From contig NZ_JAJNNZ010000003.1 in assembly GCF_022836845.1 (NCBI RefSeq), positions 248,001 to 312,000 on the forward strand: DNA of 64,000 bases, written 5' to 3'. Source of the DNA: Vibrio gelatinilyticus (lineage in GTDB: Bacteria; Pseudomonadota; Gammaproteobacteria; Enterobacterales; Vibrionaceae). The position numbers and the translations under genes were made by a program. Positions 53,780 through 62,968 of the stretch are shown one piece after another (position 1 is the first letter of the stretch; each line of letters starts with the position of its first letter). The notes beneath the pieces were generated by a model. The model was not told where the DNA came from and made no database searches. It was given only the letters and a program-made list of their open reading frames with translations.

Positions 53780-55423
53780 ATGCAAAAAAGAACATTAATC
53801 GCCTCAGTAATTTGTGGAGCTATGTTTGCTGGTAGCGCGGTATCTGCGCAAGCGGAAGAAATCAAGCAGGGCGGTACACTTACTGTGCCAATCATCAACA
53901 CAGGCTTTGTCGACAACTTCAACCCTTACACGACAAAAGATTTACTTCACGGCGTTATGTTTGAACCATTGATGGTTTTCAATAACATGACAGGCGAAAC
54001 TAACTGGCGTCTTGCTGAGTCAGCTGACTACTCAAGCGATCTAAAGACAATTACCGTTAAACTACGCGATGGTTTGAAATGGTCAGATGGCAGCAAGCTA
54101 ACAGCAACAGATGTAGCTTTCAGCTTCAACATGACAAAAGACGCGCCAGCGTTTGACCAAAAAGGTATTTGGTCTGCGAACAACCTACAAGCTGTAACAG
54201 CAGTTGATGACACAACAGTCACTTTTGAACTGAATCAAGCAGATTCTACGTTCATTTGGGATCTATCTGCTTACCACATCGTTCCTGCTGCTGTTTGGAG
54301 CAAGGTTGATGATTTAACAACCTTTACTAACCCGAATCCAATCGGCAGTGGCCCAATGACGACGGTAAAGTATGTTAAAGCGCAACAACTTGAGCTATGT
54401 CGTAACGAAAACTACTACCTAGAAAACCGTCCTTACCTAGATTGTATTACTTATCGTTCATACAACGATAACTCGCAAATTCAACCTGCACTAATTAAAG
54501 GTGAGATTGACTGGGGTTCAAACTTCATCGCCGATATCGACGCGACGTATGTTAAGCAAGATCCACAAAACCACCACTACTGGTACCCAGCAAAGGATGC
54601 GATTCATCTTTACGTGAACACCAAAGAAAAGCCATTTAGCGATCTTCGCGTTCGCCAGGCTCTATCAATGGCCCTTGACCGTGAAGCGATCGTTGATATT
54701 GCAGCGTACGGTTACCCAACAGCAAACTTCAACGCAGGCGGTATCGGTGAGCTATACAAAACGAGCATCGACAAAGATGTAACGTCTAAGTACAGCCACC
54801 TCACTGAATTTAACCCAGAAAAAGCGATGAAGCTGCTAGATGAAGCGGGTATCAAAGATCGCAACGGTGATGGCTTCCGTGATGATGAAACAGGTAAAAC
54901 GGTTGAGTTTGACATTGAAGTAGTTAACGGTTGGACAGACTGGATTCAAGTGGTTCAAATGGTCACTGAATACTACGAAGAAATCGGTATCAAAGCGAAC
55001 GTGAAGACCGTCGACTGGGCCGTTTACGACAGCAACTTGAAAGACAGCAACTATAAGATGTCTATCAACTGGTCTATGGTGGCGACGAACCCAATTATTG
55101 CATACAAAGAGTACTTCTCTACATCACGTATCGGTAAAACATGGCACGCTGGTCACGGTGTACACAGTCAAAAGATTGATGATCTAATCGATAGCTTCGG
55201 CCAAACAAACAAAGCAGAAGAACAGCAAGATATTCTCACTGAGCTACAAGAGTTTACTGCTGAAAACTTGCCGTTTATCCCACTATTCTCAAATGCAACT
55301 TGGTTCCAATACAACACTAAGAAAATTGTTGGCTGGCCAAGTGAAGAGAACCCATACGTTCACCCTGATTGGTATCACGGTGGTAAGCGCGTAATCATTC
55401 TAAATAACCTGCACCTTAAGTAA
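53780..55423 (+). CDS. ABC transporter substrate-binding protein, family 5
   Basis: The 547-residue protein starts at ATG 53780, nine codons inside the open frame, because AAGGA lies seven bases upstream and the signal peptide ('LIASVICGAMFAGSAVSAQA') then begins normally. The body is a family 5 oligopeptide-type binding protein: 'GGTLTVPIINTGFVDNFNPY', 'DLKTITVKLRDGLKWSDG', 'TATDVAFSFNMTKDAP' and 'FSDLRVRQALSMALDREAIVD'. Family 5 proteins in Vibrio also carry sugars, for example chitin oligosaccharides and cellobiose. Next to GH94 and GH3 genes, a beta-glucan oligosaccharide is the likely ligand. An intercistronic hairpin follows. Confidence 0.88.
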   Translation: MQKRTLIASVICGAMFAGSAVSAQAEEIKQGGTLTVPIINTGFVDNFNPYTTKDLLHGVMFEPLMVFNNMTGETNWRLAESADYSSDLKTITVKLRDGLKWSDGSKLTATDVAFSFNMTKDAPAFDQKGIWSANNLQAVTAVDDTTVTFELNQADSTFIWDLSAYHIVPAAVWSKVDDLTTFTNPNPIGSGPMTTVKYVKAQQLELCRNENYYLENRPYLDCITYRSYNDNSQIQPALIKGEIDWGSNFIADIDATYVKQDPQNHHYWYPAKDAIHLYVNTKEKPFSDLRVRQALSMALDREAIVDIAAYGYPTANFNAGGIGELYKTSIDKDVTSKYSHLTEFNPEKAMKLLDEAGIKDRNGDGFRDDETGKTVEFDIEVVNGWTDWIQVVQMVTEYYEEIGIKANVKTVDWAVYDSNLKDSNYKMSINWSMVATNPIIAYKEYFSTSRIGKTWHAGHGVHSQKIDDLIDSFGQTNKAEEQQDILTELQEFTAENLPFIPLFSNATWFQYNTKKIVGWPSEENPYVHPDWYHGGKRVIILNNLHLK

Positions 55424-55435
55424 GTCTAATATTTT

Positions 55436-55458
55436 GGGGCTACAACATGTGTAGCCCC
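55436..55458 (+). repeat. Intercistronic hairpin after the binding-protein gene
   Basis: GGGGCTACA at 55436-55444 pairs perfectly with TGTAGCCCC at 55450-55458. It has no T run, so it probably protects the upstream mRNA end or partly attenuates transcription, which would make binding protein more abundant than permease. An ATG in its loop at 55447 is therefore an unlikely start. Confidence 0.65.
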
Positions 55459-55476
55459 TCATTAAAAGGTATTGTT

Positions 55477-56451
55477 ATGTCGTTTCTAGCTCGCCGGTTT
55501 GGCTTTTATTTTACAGCGTTTATTATCGCTATTTCTTTTAACTTCATGCTCCCACGTTTGATGCCTGGTGACCCTGTTGATGCACTTTTTGCCGCAGCAC
55601 AAGGTCGTATGGATCCGGCACAAATGGACGCGGTGCGTGAAATGTACGGATTTGTTGATGGCAACATCTTCGTTCAATATCTCTCATACATCAAAAGTGT
55701 CTTTACTCTTGATCTTGGTCCTTCTGTATTAATGTTCCCTGTTGGCGTTTCAGAAGTGATTGCCATGGCGCTGCCTTGGACTATGTTTTTAGCGTTGGGC
55801 TCATTGATAGTCGCCCTAATTATTGGTGTAAGTATCGGCACATACGCATCGTATCACCGTGAAGGCTTCTTTGGTCAGGTCGTACCACCAGTACTCGCTT
55901 TTATTAGTAACTTCCCTTATGTTGTTACCGCCCTTTTATTGTTTTACTTTTTTGGCCTGAAGATGGAACTACTGCCTCTGGCCTATACTTATGATCCGTC
56001 ATTGGATCCTGGATTTACATGGGAATTTATTTCCAGTGTAGCAACACACGCTATATTGCCTGTCGGTTCCATGGTTGTAGTAGGTATATCCACTTGGGTA
56101 TTTAATATGCGTAACGCCATGATTAACGTACTCGGTGAAGATTACGTGACTATGGCAGAAGCAAAAGGCTTGAGCGGTTTCAGAGTGATGTATCGCTACG
56201 CAGGTCGAAACGCAATCCTTCCGGTAGCAACTGCTATTGCAATGGCGATTGGCTTCTCGTTCGCGGGTTCTATCATGACGGAAGTAGTATTTAACTACCA
56301 AGGTCTGGGCAACATTCTTCTCAAAGGAATCATTGCTCGTGACTATCCTCTGATACAAGCAATCCTTCTTATCTTAGTAACAGCCGTTTTGACAGCAAAC
56401 TTTATCGCTGATCTCTTATATGTCTGGCTAGACCCACGTATTTCTAATTAG
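55477..56451 (+). CDS. ABC transporter permease, DppB type
   Basis: The 324-residue inner-membrane permease starts 'MSFLARRFGFYFTAFIIAISFNFMLPRLMPGDP', the typical first helix and 'PGDP' turn of DppB-type proteins. The EAA loop is visible as 'VTMAEAKGLSGFRVMYRYAGRNA' near residue 230. ATG 55477 has AAAGG upstream; an ATG ten codons earlier sits in the loop of a hairpin and is rejected. It pairs with the next permease to form the channel. Confidence 0.9.
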   Translation: MSFLARRFGFYFTAFIIAISFNFMLPRLMPGDPVDALFAAAQGRMDPAQMDAVREMYGFVDGNIFVQYLSYIKSVFTLDLGPSVLMFPVGVSEVIAMALPWTMFLALGSLIVALIIGVSIGTYASYHREGFFGQVVPPVLAFISNFPYVVTALLLFYFFGLKMELLPLAYTYDPSLDPGFTWEFISSVATHAILPVGSMVVVGISTWVFNMRNAMINVLGEDYVTMAEAKGLSGFRVMYRYAGRNAILPVATAIAMAIGFSFAGSIMTEVVFNYQGLGNILLKGIIARDYPLIQAILLILVTAVLTANFIADLLYVWLDPRISN

Positions 56452-56459
56452 GGTGAATC

Positions 56460-57452
56460 ATGGACAAGTTAATTGAAGCTCACAAATACTCTCAAGGCCC
56501 TAACATGGCTTCTAGAGAACCAAAATTTTCAAAGAAAAACATTAAGAAAGTACTAGGAAAGGTCTATGCCTTTTTCTATGGTAACCCTCCAGCAATTATT
56601 GGCGGCTTGTTACTGTCAATCGTATTAGCAGGCGCTATTTTTGCGCCAGTTTTAGCAAGCCATGATCCTAATAAACGTGTTGCTCGCCCACATGTCGCAC
56701 CAAGCGCAGAGCATGTTTTAGGGTCAACTCGAAGCGGACGAGACGTCTATAGCCAAGTACTTCACGGTGCAAGAAAGTCACTAACGGTAGCATTAACCGC
56801 AGGTGTGATTGCGATGACAATCGCCGTACTGGTTGGTGTTTCTTCGGGTTACTTCGGTGGCAAAATTGACGACCGATTGAACTTTTTGACCAACGTGTTC
56901 TTGGTTTTTCCGCAGCTCCCATTGCTCATAGTACTCGCGGCATTCTTAGGGCAGGTGGGGTCCCTCGTTATTACGGTGTTACTCGGTATAACCTCCTGGC
57001 CATGGGGCGCAAGGGTAATACGTTCGCAAACAATGGCTATTCGTAATAAAGAATTCATTATTTCAGCAGAAGTGATGGGCGAGAAGAAAATCAGAATTAT
57101 TCTGGTAGAAATCTTACCAAACCTTATCTCTATCGTATTTGGCGGATTCTTAGGAACTGTAATCTACGCAATGGGCGCAGAAGCAGGTCTCGGTATCTTA
57201 GGTTTGGGTGATGCAACAGAAGTAAGCTGGGGTTCAATGTTGTACTGGGCACAAACGTCATCTTCGCTTTATACAGGCGCATGGTGGGAGATGTTAGTTC
57301 CGGCAATGGCTTTGGCTATTACGGGCGGTGCATTGGCACTAATTAACATGTCTATTGACCAGGTAAGTAACCCGAAACTGCGTACGGGTCCACACATCAA
57401 GCTATGGCACCAACTTAAGAAAAAAGCTGATAAGAAAAGAGGTCTAAGATGA
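56460..57452 (+). CDS. ABC transporter permease, DppC type
   Basis: The 330-residue permease has an N-terminal cytosolic stretch, a helix near residue 45 followed by 'ASHDPNKRVARPHVAPSAEHVLGSTRSGRDVYSQVLHGARKSLTV', typical of DppC proteins (quoted as the conserved 'LG(T/S)xxxGRDV' region), and five more helices. The EAA loop is 'FIISAEVMGEKKIRIILVEILPN'. An in-frame ATG at 56505 is an alternative start. The stop overlaps the next ATPase gene as ATGA. Confidence 0.9.
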   Translation: MDKLIEAHKYSQGPNMASREPKFSKKNIKKVLGKVYAFFYGNPPAIIGGLLLSIVLAGAIFAPVLASHDPNKRVARPHVAPSAEHVLGSTRSGRDVYSQVLHGARKSLTVALTAGVIAMTIAVLVGVSSGYFGGKIDDRLNFLTNVFLVFPQLPLLIVLAAFLGQVGSLVITVLLGITSWPWGARVIRSQTMAIRNKEFIISAEVMGEKKIRIILVEILPNLISIVFGGFLGTVIYAMGAEAGLGILGLGDATEVSWGSMLYWAQTSSSLYTGAWWEMLVPAMALAITGGALALINMSIDQVSNPKLRTGPHIKLWHQLKKKADKKRGLR

Positions 57453-58402
57453 GCACACTACTAGAAATCAATAATTTGTGCGTGGACTACGTATCGCCAA
57501 ATGGTGTAGCTCGTGCCGTAAACAACGTAAGCTTGAAAATTGCGGAAGGCGAAACCGTAGGTATCGCGGGCGAGTCTGGTTGTGGTAAAAGCACGCTAGC
57601 ATTTGCTATCTCTCGCTTACACAAAGCTCCGGCTCTTATCTCTGAAGGCGAGATACTTTATAAAGGCGTTGACGTTCTTAAAATGAACGAGAAAAAGCTT
57701 CGTGAGTTTCGCTGGAATGACGTTTCCGTCGTATTCCAAAGTGCAATGAACTCGCTTAACCCGGTAATCACGATTGGCGAGCAGTTAACGGATGTTATCC
57801 TTGCTCACAAAAAAGTGACTTATAAGCAAGCCTTTGATAAAGCCGTCGAGCTTCTAAATGTGGTTGGTATCCACGGCGACCGTATGGGCAGCTTTCCACA
57901 CCAATTAAGTGGTGGTATGAGACAGCGTGTGGTCATCGCCGTTGCTCTAGCGCTTGAGCCTAAACTCATCATTATGGATGAGCCGACTACCGCACTGGAT
58001 GTGGTTGTTGAGCGTGAAATCCTCAATGAGTTGTACGACTTAAAAACCAAGTTCGGTTTCTCTATTTTATTTATCAGCCACGACTTGAGCTTGATGGGCG
58101 AAATTGCAGATCGCATTGGCGTGATGTATGCCGGTAACCTCATTGAGCTGGGCGAAGCACAACAAGTATTTGGGGCTCCTGAGCATCCGTATACAAAAGG
58201 CTTAGTCGCTTCATTCCCGACTATCCATGGGCCTAAAGAAAGGTTGTACGGTATTCCAGGTAACCCAGTCAACTTACTTAATATCCCAACTGGCTGTAAC
58301 TTCCAAGAACGTTGCTCGGAGTGTGCAGAGCAATGCCGAACGGCAGAGCCGTCATTAACGACTCACGAAAGTGGCCGTTTAGTTTCTTGTCATATGGTTT
58401 GA
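57449..58402 (+). CDS. ABC transporter ATPase, DppD type
   Basis: The 317-residue ATPase has Walker A 'GESGCGKST' (near residue 40), the signature 'LSGGMRQRVVIA', Walker B 'LIIMDEPTTALD' and the H-loop 'FISHDLSLM'. The C-terminal 'CNFQERCSECAEQC' cysteine cluster is typical of oligopeptide/dipeptide ATPases and can hold an iron-sulfur cluster. It overlaps the permease gene and precedes its partner ATPase by ten bases. Confidence 0.93.
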   Translation: MSTLLEINNLCVDYVSPNGVARAVNNVSLKIAEGETVGIAGESGCGKSTLAFAISRLHKAPALISEGEILYKGVDVLKMNEKKLREFRWNDVSVVFQSAMNSLNPVITIGEQLTDVILAHKKVTYKQAFDKAVELLNVVGIHGDRMGSFPHQLSGGMRQRVVIAVALALEPKLIIMDEPTTALDVVVEREILNELYDLKTKFGFSILFISHDLSLMGEIADRIGVMYAGNLIELGEAQQVFGAPEHPYTKGLVASFPTIHGPKERLYGIPGNPVNLLNIPTGCNFQERCSECAEQCRTAEPSLTTHESGRLVSCHMV

Positions 58403-58412
58403 GGGTAGAAGA

Positions 58413-59384
58413 ATGCAAAATAATGATGTAGTTCTTTCAGTAAACAACTTAGTAAAAGACTTTCCTCTTGGTCAATCGGCTAAGAGCAACATGATGAGAG
58501 CGGTTAACGACGTTACCTTCGAACTGCGTAAAGGTGAAGCGCTTGCCATCGTAGGTGAGTCAGGTTCAGGTAAAAGCACTGGCGCTCGAATTCTAACCAG
58601 AATTTACGATAAAACGGCTGGTGATGTGACCTTTAAAGGTGAGCCACTAGATAAGTATATTGAAAAGAATGGTGAACTAGAGTACGCACGCCAGGTACAA
58701 ATGATTTTCCAAGACCCGTTTGGTTCTTTAAACCCTGTGCATACTATCTACCATCATATCGCTCGTCCTTTGTTGATTCATCAACGTGCCGAGAAAGAAG
58801 CTATTCCTCAACTGGTTTATGAGTTGCTAGATATGGTTGGTCTTTCTCCAGTGAAAGAAACGGCTGAAAAGTTCCCACACGAGCTAAGTGGTGGACAAAG
58901 ACAACGTGTCGCGATTGCACGTGCAATTGCCGTGTCACCGGAAGTTATTTTGGCTGATGAACCGATCTCGATGCTTGATGTATCAGTACGCCTCGGCATT
59001 TTAAATTTGATGGCTGACTTAAAAGATAAGCACGGTATTTCTTTTATGTACATTACCCATGATATCGCTACAGCACGTTATTTCGCTGAGAAAACAGCGG
59101 TAATGTATGTTGGTCACATGGTGGAATGGGGCGATAGTGATAACGTGACTCAGAATCCTCAGCACCCTTATTCTAAATTGCTACTGTCAGCGGTGCCTGA
59201 AGTTGGAAAAGCAGGCCGACGTGACCTCGAAGTTAAGAAAGGCGACATTCCTATGTGGAAACCAAGCAGTGTTGGTTGTCCGTTTGCTACTCGTTGCCCG
59301 AATGCAACAGAAGTATGTAGTCAGGAAATGCCTGCAACGACACAAATTTCTGAGCAACATTTCGTTCGTTGCCACCACATCTAA
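58413..59384 (+). CDS. ABC transporter ATPase, DppF type
   Basis: The 323-residue ATPase has Walker A 'GESGSGKST', the signature 'LSGGQRQRVAIARAIA', Walker B 'VILADEPISMLD' and the H-loop 'YITHDIATA'. The last part has 'GCPFATRCPNATEVC', the family's cysteine motif. 'MIFQDPFGSLNPVHTIYHHI' is the Q-loop region. With the preceding gene it forms the heterodimeric motor of the transporter. Confidence 0.93.
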   Translation: MQNNDVVLSVNNLVKDFPLGQSAKSNMMRAVNDVTFELRKGEALAIVGESGSGKSTGARILTRIYDKTAGDVTFKGEPLDKYIEKNGELEYARQVQMIFQDPFGSLNPVHTIYHHIARPLLIHQRAEKEAIPQLVYELLDMVGLSPVKETAEKFPHELSGGQRQRVAIARAIAVSPEVILADEPISMLDVSVRLGILNLMADLKDKHGISFMYITHDIATARYFAEKTAVMYVGHMVEWGDSDNVTQNPQHPYSKLLLSAVPEVGKAGRRDLEVKKGDIPMWKPSSVGCPFATRCPNATEVCSQEMPATTQISEQHFVRCHHI

Positions 59385-59404
59385 ATTTTTAATTTGGCGC
59401 CTGA

Positions 59405-59416
59405 GAAAGCGCTTTC
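59405..59416. promoter_or_regulatory. LacI-type operator C, before the GH94 gene
   Basis: GAAAGCGCTTTC is identical to the core of operator B. It lies 18 bases before the GH94 start and inside the operon, so it may repress an internal promoter or act as a roadblock to read-through. Confidence 0.68.
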
Positions 59417-59434
59417 ACGAGAAGTGACCTTATT

Positions 59435-62400
59435 ATGGAACAATTTAAATTAAAGGAAAGCCAAGCAGTGGCTGGCGAGTTTGTCGATCTAGATGGCGAA
59501 CGTTATTACAAGATTTCTAACGTTGATAAAATGCCACCATTTTTTATCAGCGTGGTATCAGCGAGCAATCATTGGTTGTTTATTTCTTCAACGGGCAGCT
59601 TGTCTGCAGGCCGAGTTAAGCCAGAGAATGCATTATTCCCTTACCGCTCTGTAGATCATATTCATGAAAATGCGCAAAATACGGGCGCTAAAGGGCTGTT
59701 CAAAGTTACTCAAAAAGACGGTTCGGTGCGCCTGTGGGAACCGTTCAACGAAAACCATGATGGCCTTTATGACGTTGAACGTCATTTATATAAGAATGCC
59801 GTGGGTGACAAGATTGTTTTTGAAGAGATCAACCGTACGTTACAACTCAAGTATACCTACAGCTGGAAAACCAGTGATAAGTATGGATTTGTCCGTCAGA
59901 CACATGTCACTAACTTAGACTTAGATTCACGCAAGGTTGCGTATATTGATGGTATTCAAAACTTATTACCTTCTGGCGCACCATTATCAGCAATGCAAAC
60001 ACGAAGCGCTCTAGTTGATGCTTATAAATGGAATGAAAAGGTGGTTGACCAACCACTGGCTCTTTACACAATGTACGCAAAACTGAGTGACCGCGCAGAA
60101 CCTGCTGAATCACTTCGCGCTACCACTGTTTTCTCTTTGTCCGATGAAAATCAGTCAGTCTTTATGACAAGTAGTCAGCTAGCAAACTTCCGCAAAGGAA
60201 TCGAGCTGAAAGAAGAGACATTAAGACGTGGCGAACGTGGTGCTTATTTTGTTCACAGTGAAAAAGTGTTGTCAGGTGGAGAAGAAATCTCTTGGACAAT
60301 GGTTGCCGATATTGACCAAACTCATGCAGACATCGTTGATCTAAAGAATGAGCTTTCTAATGAGACACTGCTACTAAAAGAAGTTGAAGAGAGCATCGAC
60401 GATAACCACAACGAGCTTGTTAGCTTAATGTCTGGCGCGGATGCTTGGCAGATGACCTCAGAAGAAGAAACCAGTGTTCACCACTATGCTAACGTATTGT
60501 TTAACAACATGCGTGGCGGGATCTTCCTTTCTGGTTATCATCTGGATGTACAAGATGTCATCGCGACAATGTCGAAATCTAATCAACAGGTAGCAAGCCG
60601 TCATCAAGCGTTCTTTGATGATCTGAAAGATGGATTGACGCACCCTGAATTGGTTAAGTTGGCGAAAGAAACGGGCGATAGCCAACTGATTCGATTAGCG
60701 TATGAGTACTTACCGCTGACATTTGGTCGTCGTCATGGTGACCCAAGCCGTCCTTGGAACCACTTTGAAATTAAAGTACGTGGCGAGAATGGCGAGTCGT
60801 TACTTTCTTATCAAGGTAACTGGCGTGATATCTTCCAAAACTGGGAAGCTTCGGCGCTGAGCTACCCAAGCTTTATCACAGCTTTCATTTCTAAGTTCGT
60901 TAACGCTTCTACCGTTGATGGCTACAACCCTTACCGTATTACCAAAGACGGCGTAGACTGGGAATTGCTTGAGCCGGACGACCCATGGAGCAACATCGGT
61001 TACTGGGGCGATCATCAAATTATTTATTTGCTCAAGTTCCTAGAACTAGCGAATCAATACCAAAAACCCGAGCTAATTGAATTGCTATCGCAAGAAATCT
61101 TTAGCTATGCCAACGTACCTTATGAGCTTTGCGATGTTGAAAAATTATTCGACAATCCAAAAGATACTGTCACGTTTAACGAAAAACTTCAGCAATTTAC
61201 TGAACTTAAGAGTAAACAACTCGGTAGTGATGGTCGATTGGTCTTGACCAAAGATGATGAAGTTTACCAAGTTAACCTCATTGAAAAAATGCTGATTCCA
61301 CTTCTTGCCAAGCTAAGTAACCTAGTGGTTGATGGTGGTATCTGGCTTAACACTCAGCGCCCTGAGTGGAACGATGCGAACAACGCAATTGTCGGTAACG
61401 GCTTGTCGATGGTGACGTTGTATTACATGCGTCGTTACGTTGCATTCATGCAGACGTTGCTTTGCCACGCTCAGAACCAGGTGACATTGTCAAACGAAGT
61501 ATTGGATTGGATGGTTTCGGTCAGTGAAGCGCTCAAAGTGGCATCTGGAGAGATAAGACGTAAGACAGTGACACGTCAAACTCGTAAGTCAATTTTAACT
61601 TCTTTGGCAAAAGCTGCAGATGACTATCGCCAACGTGTATACAAAAACAATGGCTTTAGTGGCAAAACCAATATCGATTTGGCGGCAATTAAACAGCTTG
61701 TTGACACAAGCTTAGAAGTTCTTGATGACAGCATCAAAAACAACAAGCGTGAAGATGGCTTGTACAATGCCTACAATATTATTAACTACTCAAACGAGAG
61801 TGTTTCGGTTGAAGAGTTATACCCAATGCTTGAAGGTCAGGTATCAATCTTAAGCTCTGGATACCTAAAACCAGCACAAGTGGTTAAGTTGCTTGATAAC
61901 TTGTTCGCGAGTGACATGTATCGTGAAGATCAACATAGCTTTATGCTATATCCGGATCGCCAGTTGAACATGTTTATGGCCCGTAACGTTATTAGTTCAG
62001 AACGAGTAGATGCGAGCCCGCTACTTAAGGCAATGATAGAGCAGGGTGACTCTCGTATCGTTAGCACGGATGCTGAAGGTATTGTTCACTTCCATGCAGA
62101 TTTTGACAACGTAGGTTTCTTAAGCGAGAAAGTGACTCAGATTAAAGAGGATTACCCTCAATTTGACGAGCTAGATTGGAAATCTATTGAAGAAACCTAC
62201 GAGGAAGTCTTCAACCACAAAGCGTTCACTGGCCGCTCTGGTACCATGTTTGGTTATGAAGGTTTAGGTTGTATCTATTGGCATATGGTGTCTAAGTTAT
62301 TGTTAGCGGTTCAAGAAAATTACCGTCTGGCTTTGCTAGAAAACCCTGAAAGTAAAGAAACTGAGCAGCTGTTGGAGTACTACTACAAAGTTCGAGATGG

Positions 62401-62884
62401 CATAGGATTCAACAAAACGCCAGACAATTATGGCGCGTTCCCAACCGATCCGTATTCACACACACCAAAGCAGCTCGGTGCACAGCAACCAGGAATGACC
62501 GGCCAGGTGAAAGAAGAGATCATTACACGATTTGGTGAGCTGGGATTGTATGTTGAGGATGGCGAAATTTCTATCCAACCAACGATGTTGCACGACAAAG
62601 AGTTTATAAGCTCTACGCAGACGTTTAGATTGGAAACAGTTTTCGGTGAAAAACAAGCTATTGTCCTAGAGAAGGGCTGCCTTGCATTTACATATTGCCA
62701 AGTTCCTTTTGTGTATCACAAAACAGACAAAACTAAACTGACGGTTCAGTTAGAGTTGAATAGTGGCGAGTTGATTGAAATTAACAGTCATGTTATTCCA
62801 AGTGAATATAGCCAGGATATTTGTCAGCGTTTGGGTAATATCAATAAAGTTAGAGTTTATGTTCCAGAAAACAATCTAATCTAA
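59435..62884 (+). CDS. Large GH94 phosphorylase, probably 1,2-beta-oligoglucan type
   Basis: The 1149-residue protein belongs to the GH94 phosphorylases, which split beta-glucosides with phosphate to glucose 1-phosphate. 'WLNTQRPEWNDANNAIVGNG' contains the likely acid catalyst Asp647 in a WNDAN motif, and 'RRHGDPSRPWNHFEIKV', 'YQGNWRDIFQNWEA', 'PWSNIGYWGDHQI' and 'GRSGTMFGYEGLGCIYWHM' are other conserved regions. Cellobiose and chitobiose phosphorylases are about 800 residues with 'GDWNDGM'; the length and motif here fit 1,2-beta-oligoglucan phosphorylases better. It has no signal peptide. It ends the ABC operon behind its own operator. The exact linkage specificity is inferred. Confidence 0.82.
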   Translation: MEQFKLKESQAVAGEFVDLDGERYYKISNVDKMPPFFISVVSASNHWLFISSTGSLSAGRVKPENALFPYRSVDHIHENAQNTGAKGLFKVTQKDGSVRLWEPFNENHDGLYDVERHLYKNAVGDKIVFEEINRTLQLKYTYSWKTSDKYGFVRQTHVTNLDLDSRKVAYIDGIQNLLPSGAPLSAMQTRSALVDAYKWNEKVVDQPLALYTMYAKLSDRAEPAESLRATTVFSLSDENQSVFMTSSQLANFRKGIELKEETLRRGERGAYFVHSEKVLSGGEEISWTMVADIDQTHADIVDLKNELSNETLLLKEVEESIDDNHNELVSLMSGADAWQMTSEEETSVHHYANVLFNNMRGGIFLSGYHLDVQDVIATMSKSNQQVASRHQAFFDDLKDGLTHPELVKLAKETGDSQLIRLAYEYLPLTFGRRHGDPSRPWNHFEIKVRGENGESLLSYQGNWRDIFQNWEASALSYPSFITAFISKFVNASTVDGYNPYRITKDGVDWELLEPDDPWSNIGYWGDHQIIYLLKFLELANQYQKPELIELLSQEIFSYANVPYELCDVEKLFDNPKDTVTFNEKLQQFTELKSKQLGSDGRLVLTKDDEVYQVNLIEKMLIPLLAKLSNLVVDGGIWLNTQRPEWNDANNAIVGNGLSMVTLYYMRRYVAFMQTLLCHAQNQVTLSNEVLDWMVSVSEALKVASGEIRRKTVTRQTRKSILTSLAKAADDYRQRVYKNNGFSGKTNIDLAAIKQLVDTSLEVLDDSIKNNKREDGLYNAYNIINYSNESVSVEELYPMLEGQVSILSSGYLKPAQVVKLLDNLFASDMYREDQHSFMLYPDRQLNMFMARNVISSERVDASPLLKAMIEQGDSRIVSTDAEGIVHFHADFDNVGFLSEKVTQIKEDYPQFDELDWKSIEETYEEVFNHKAFTGRSGTMFGYEGLGCIYWHMVSKLLLAVQENYRLALLENPESKETEQLLEYYYKVRDGIGFNKTPDNYGAFPTDPYSHTPKQLGAQQPGMTGQVKEEIITRFGELGLYVEDGEISIQPTMLHDKEFISSTQTFRLETVFGEKQAIVLEKGCLAFTYCQVPFVYHKTDKTKLTVQLELNSGELIEINSHVIPSEYSQDICQRLGNINKVRVYVPENNLI

Positions 62885-62893
62885 TGAAAATAA

Positions 62894-62923
62894 AAAAATT
62901 CCCGCAAAAGCGGGAATTTTTTT
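62894..62923. terminator. Terminator after the GH94 gene
   Basis: AAAAATTCCCGC at 62894-62905 and GCGGGAATTTTT at 62910-62921 form a perfect stem with an AAAA loop and T tracts on both sides. It serves the GH94 gene and the convergent LacI gene. Confidence 0.92.
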
Positions 62924-62968
62924 ATGCAAATATAATGAATAAAATAGTTAGAGCAAGTTATTTAACAT

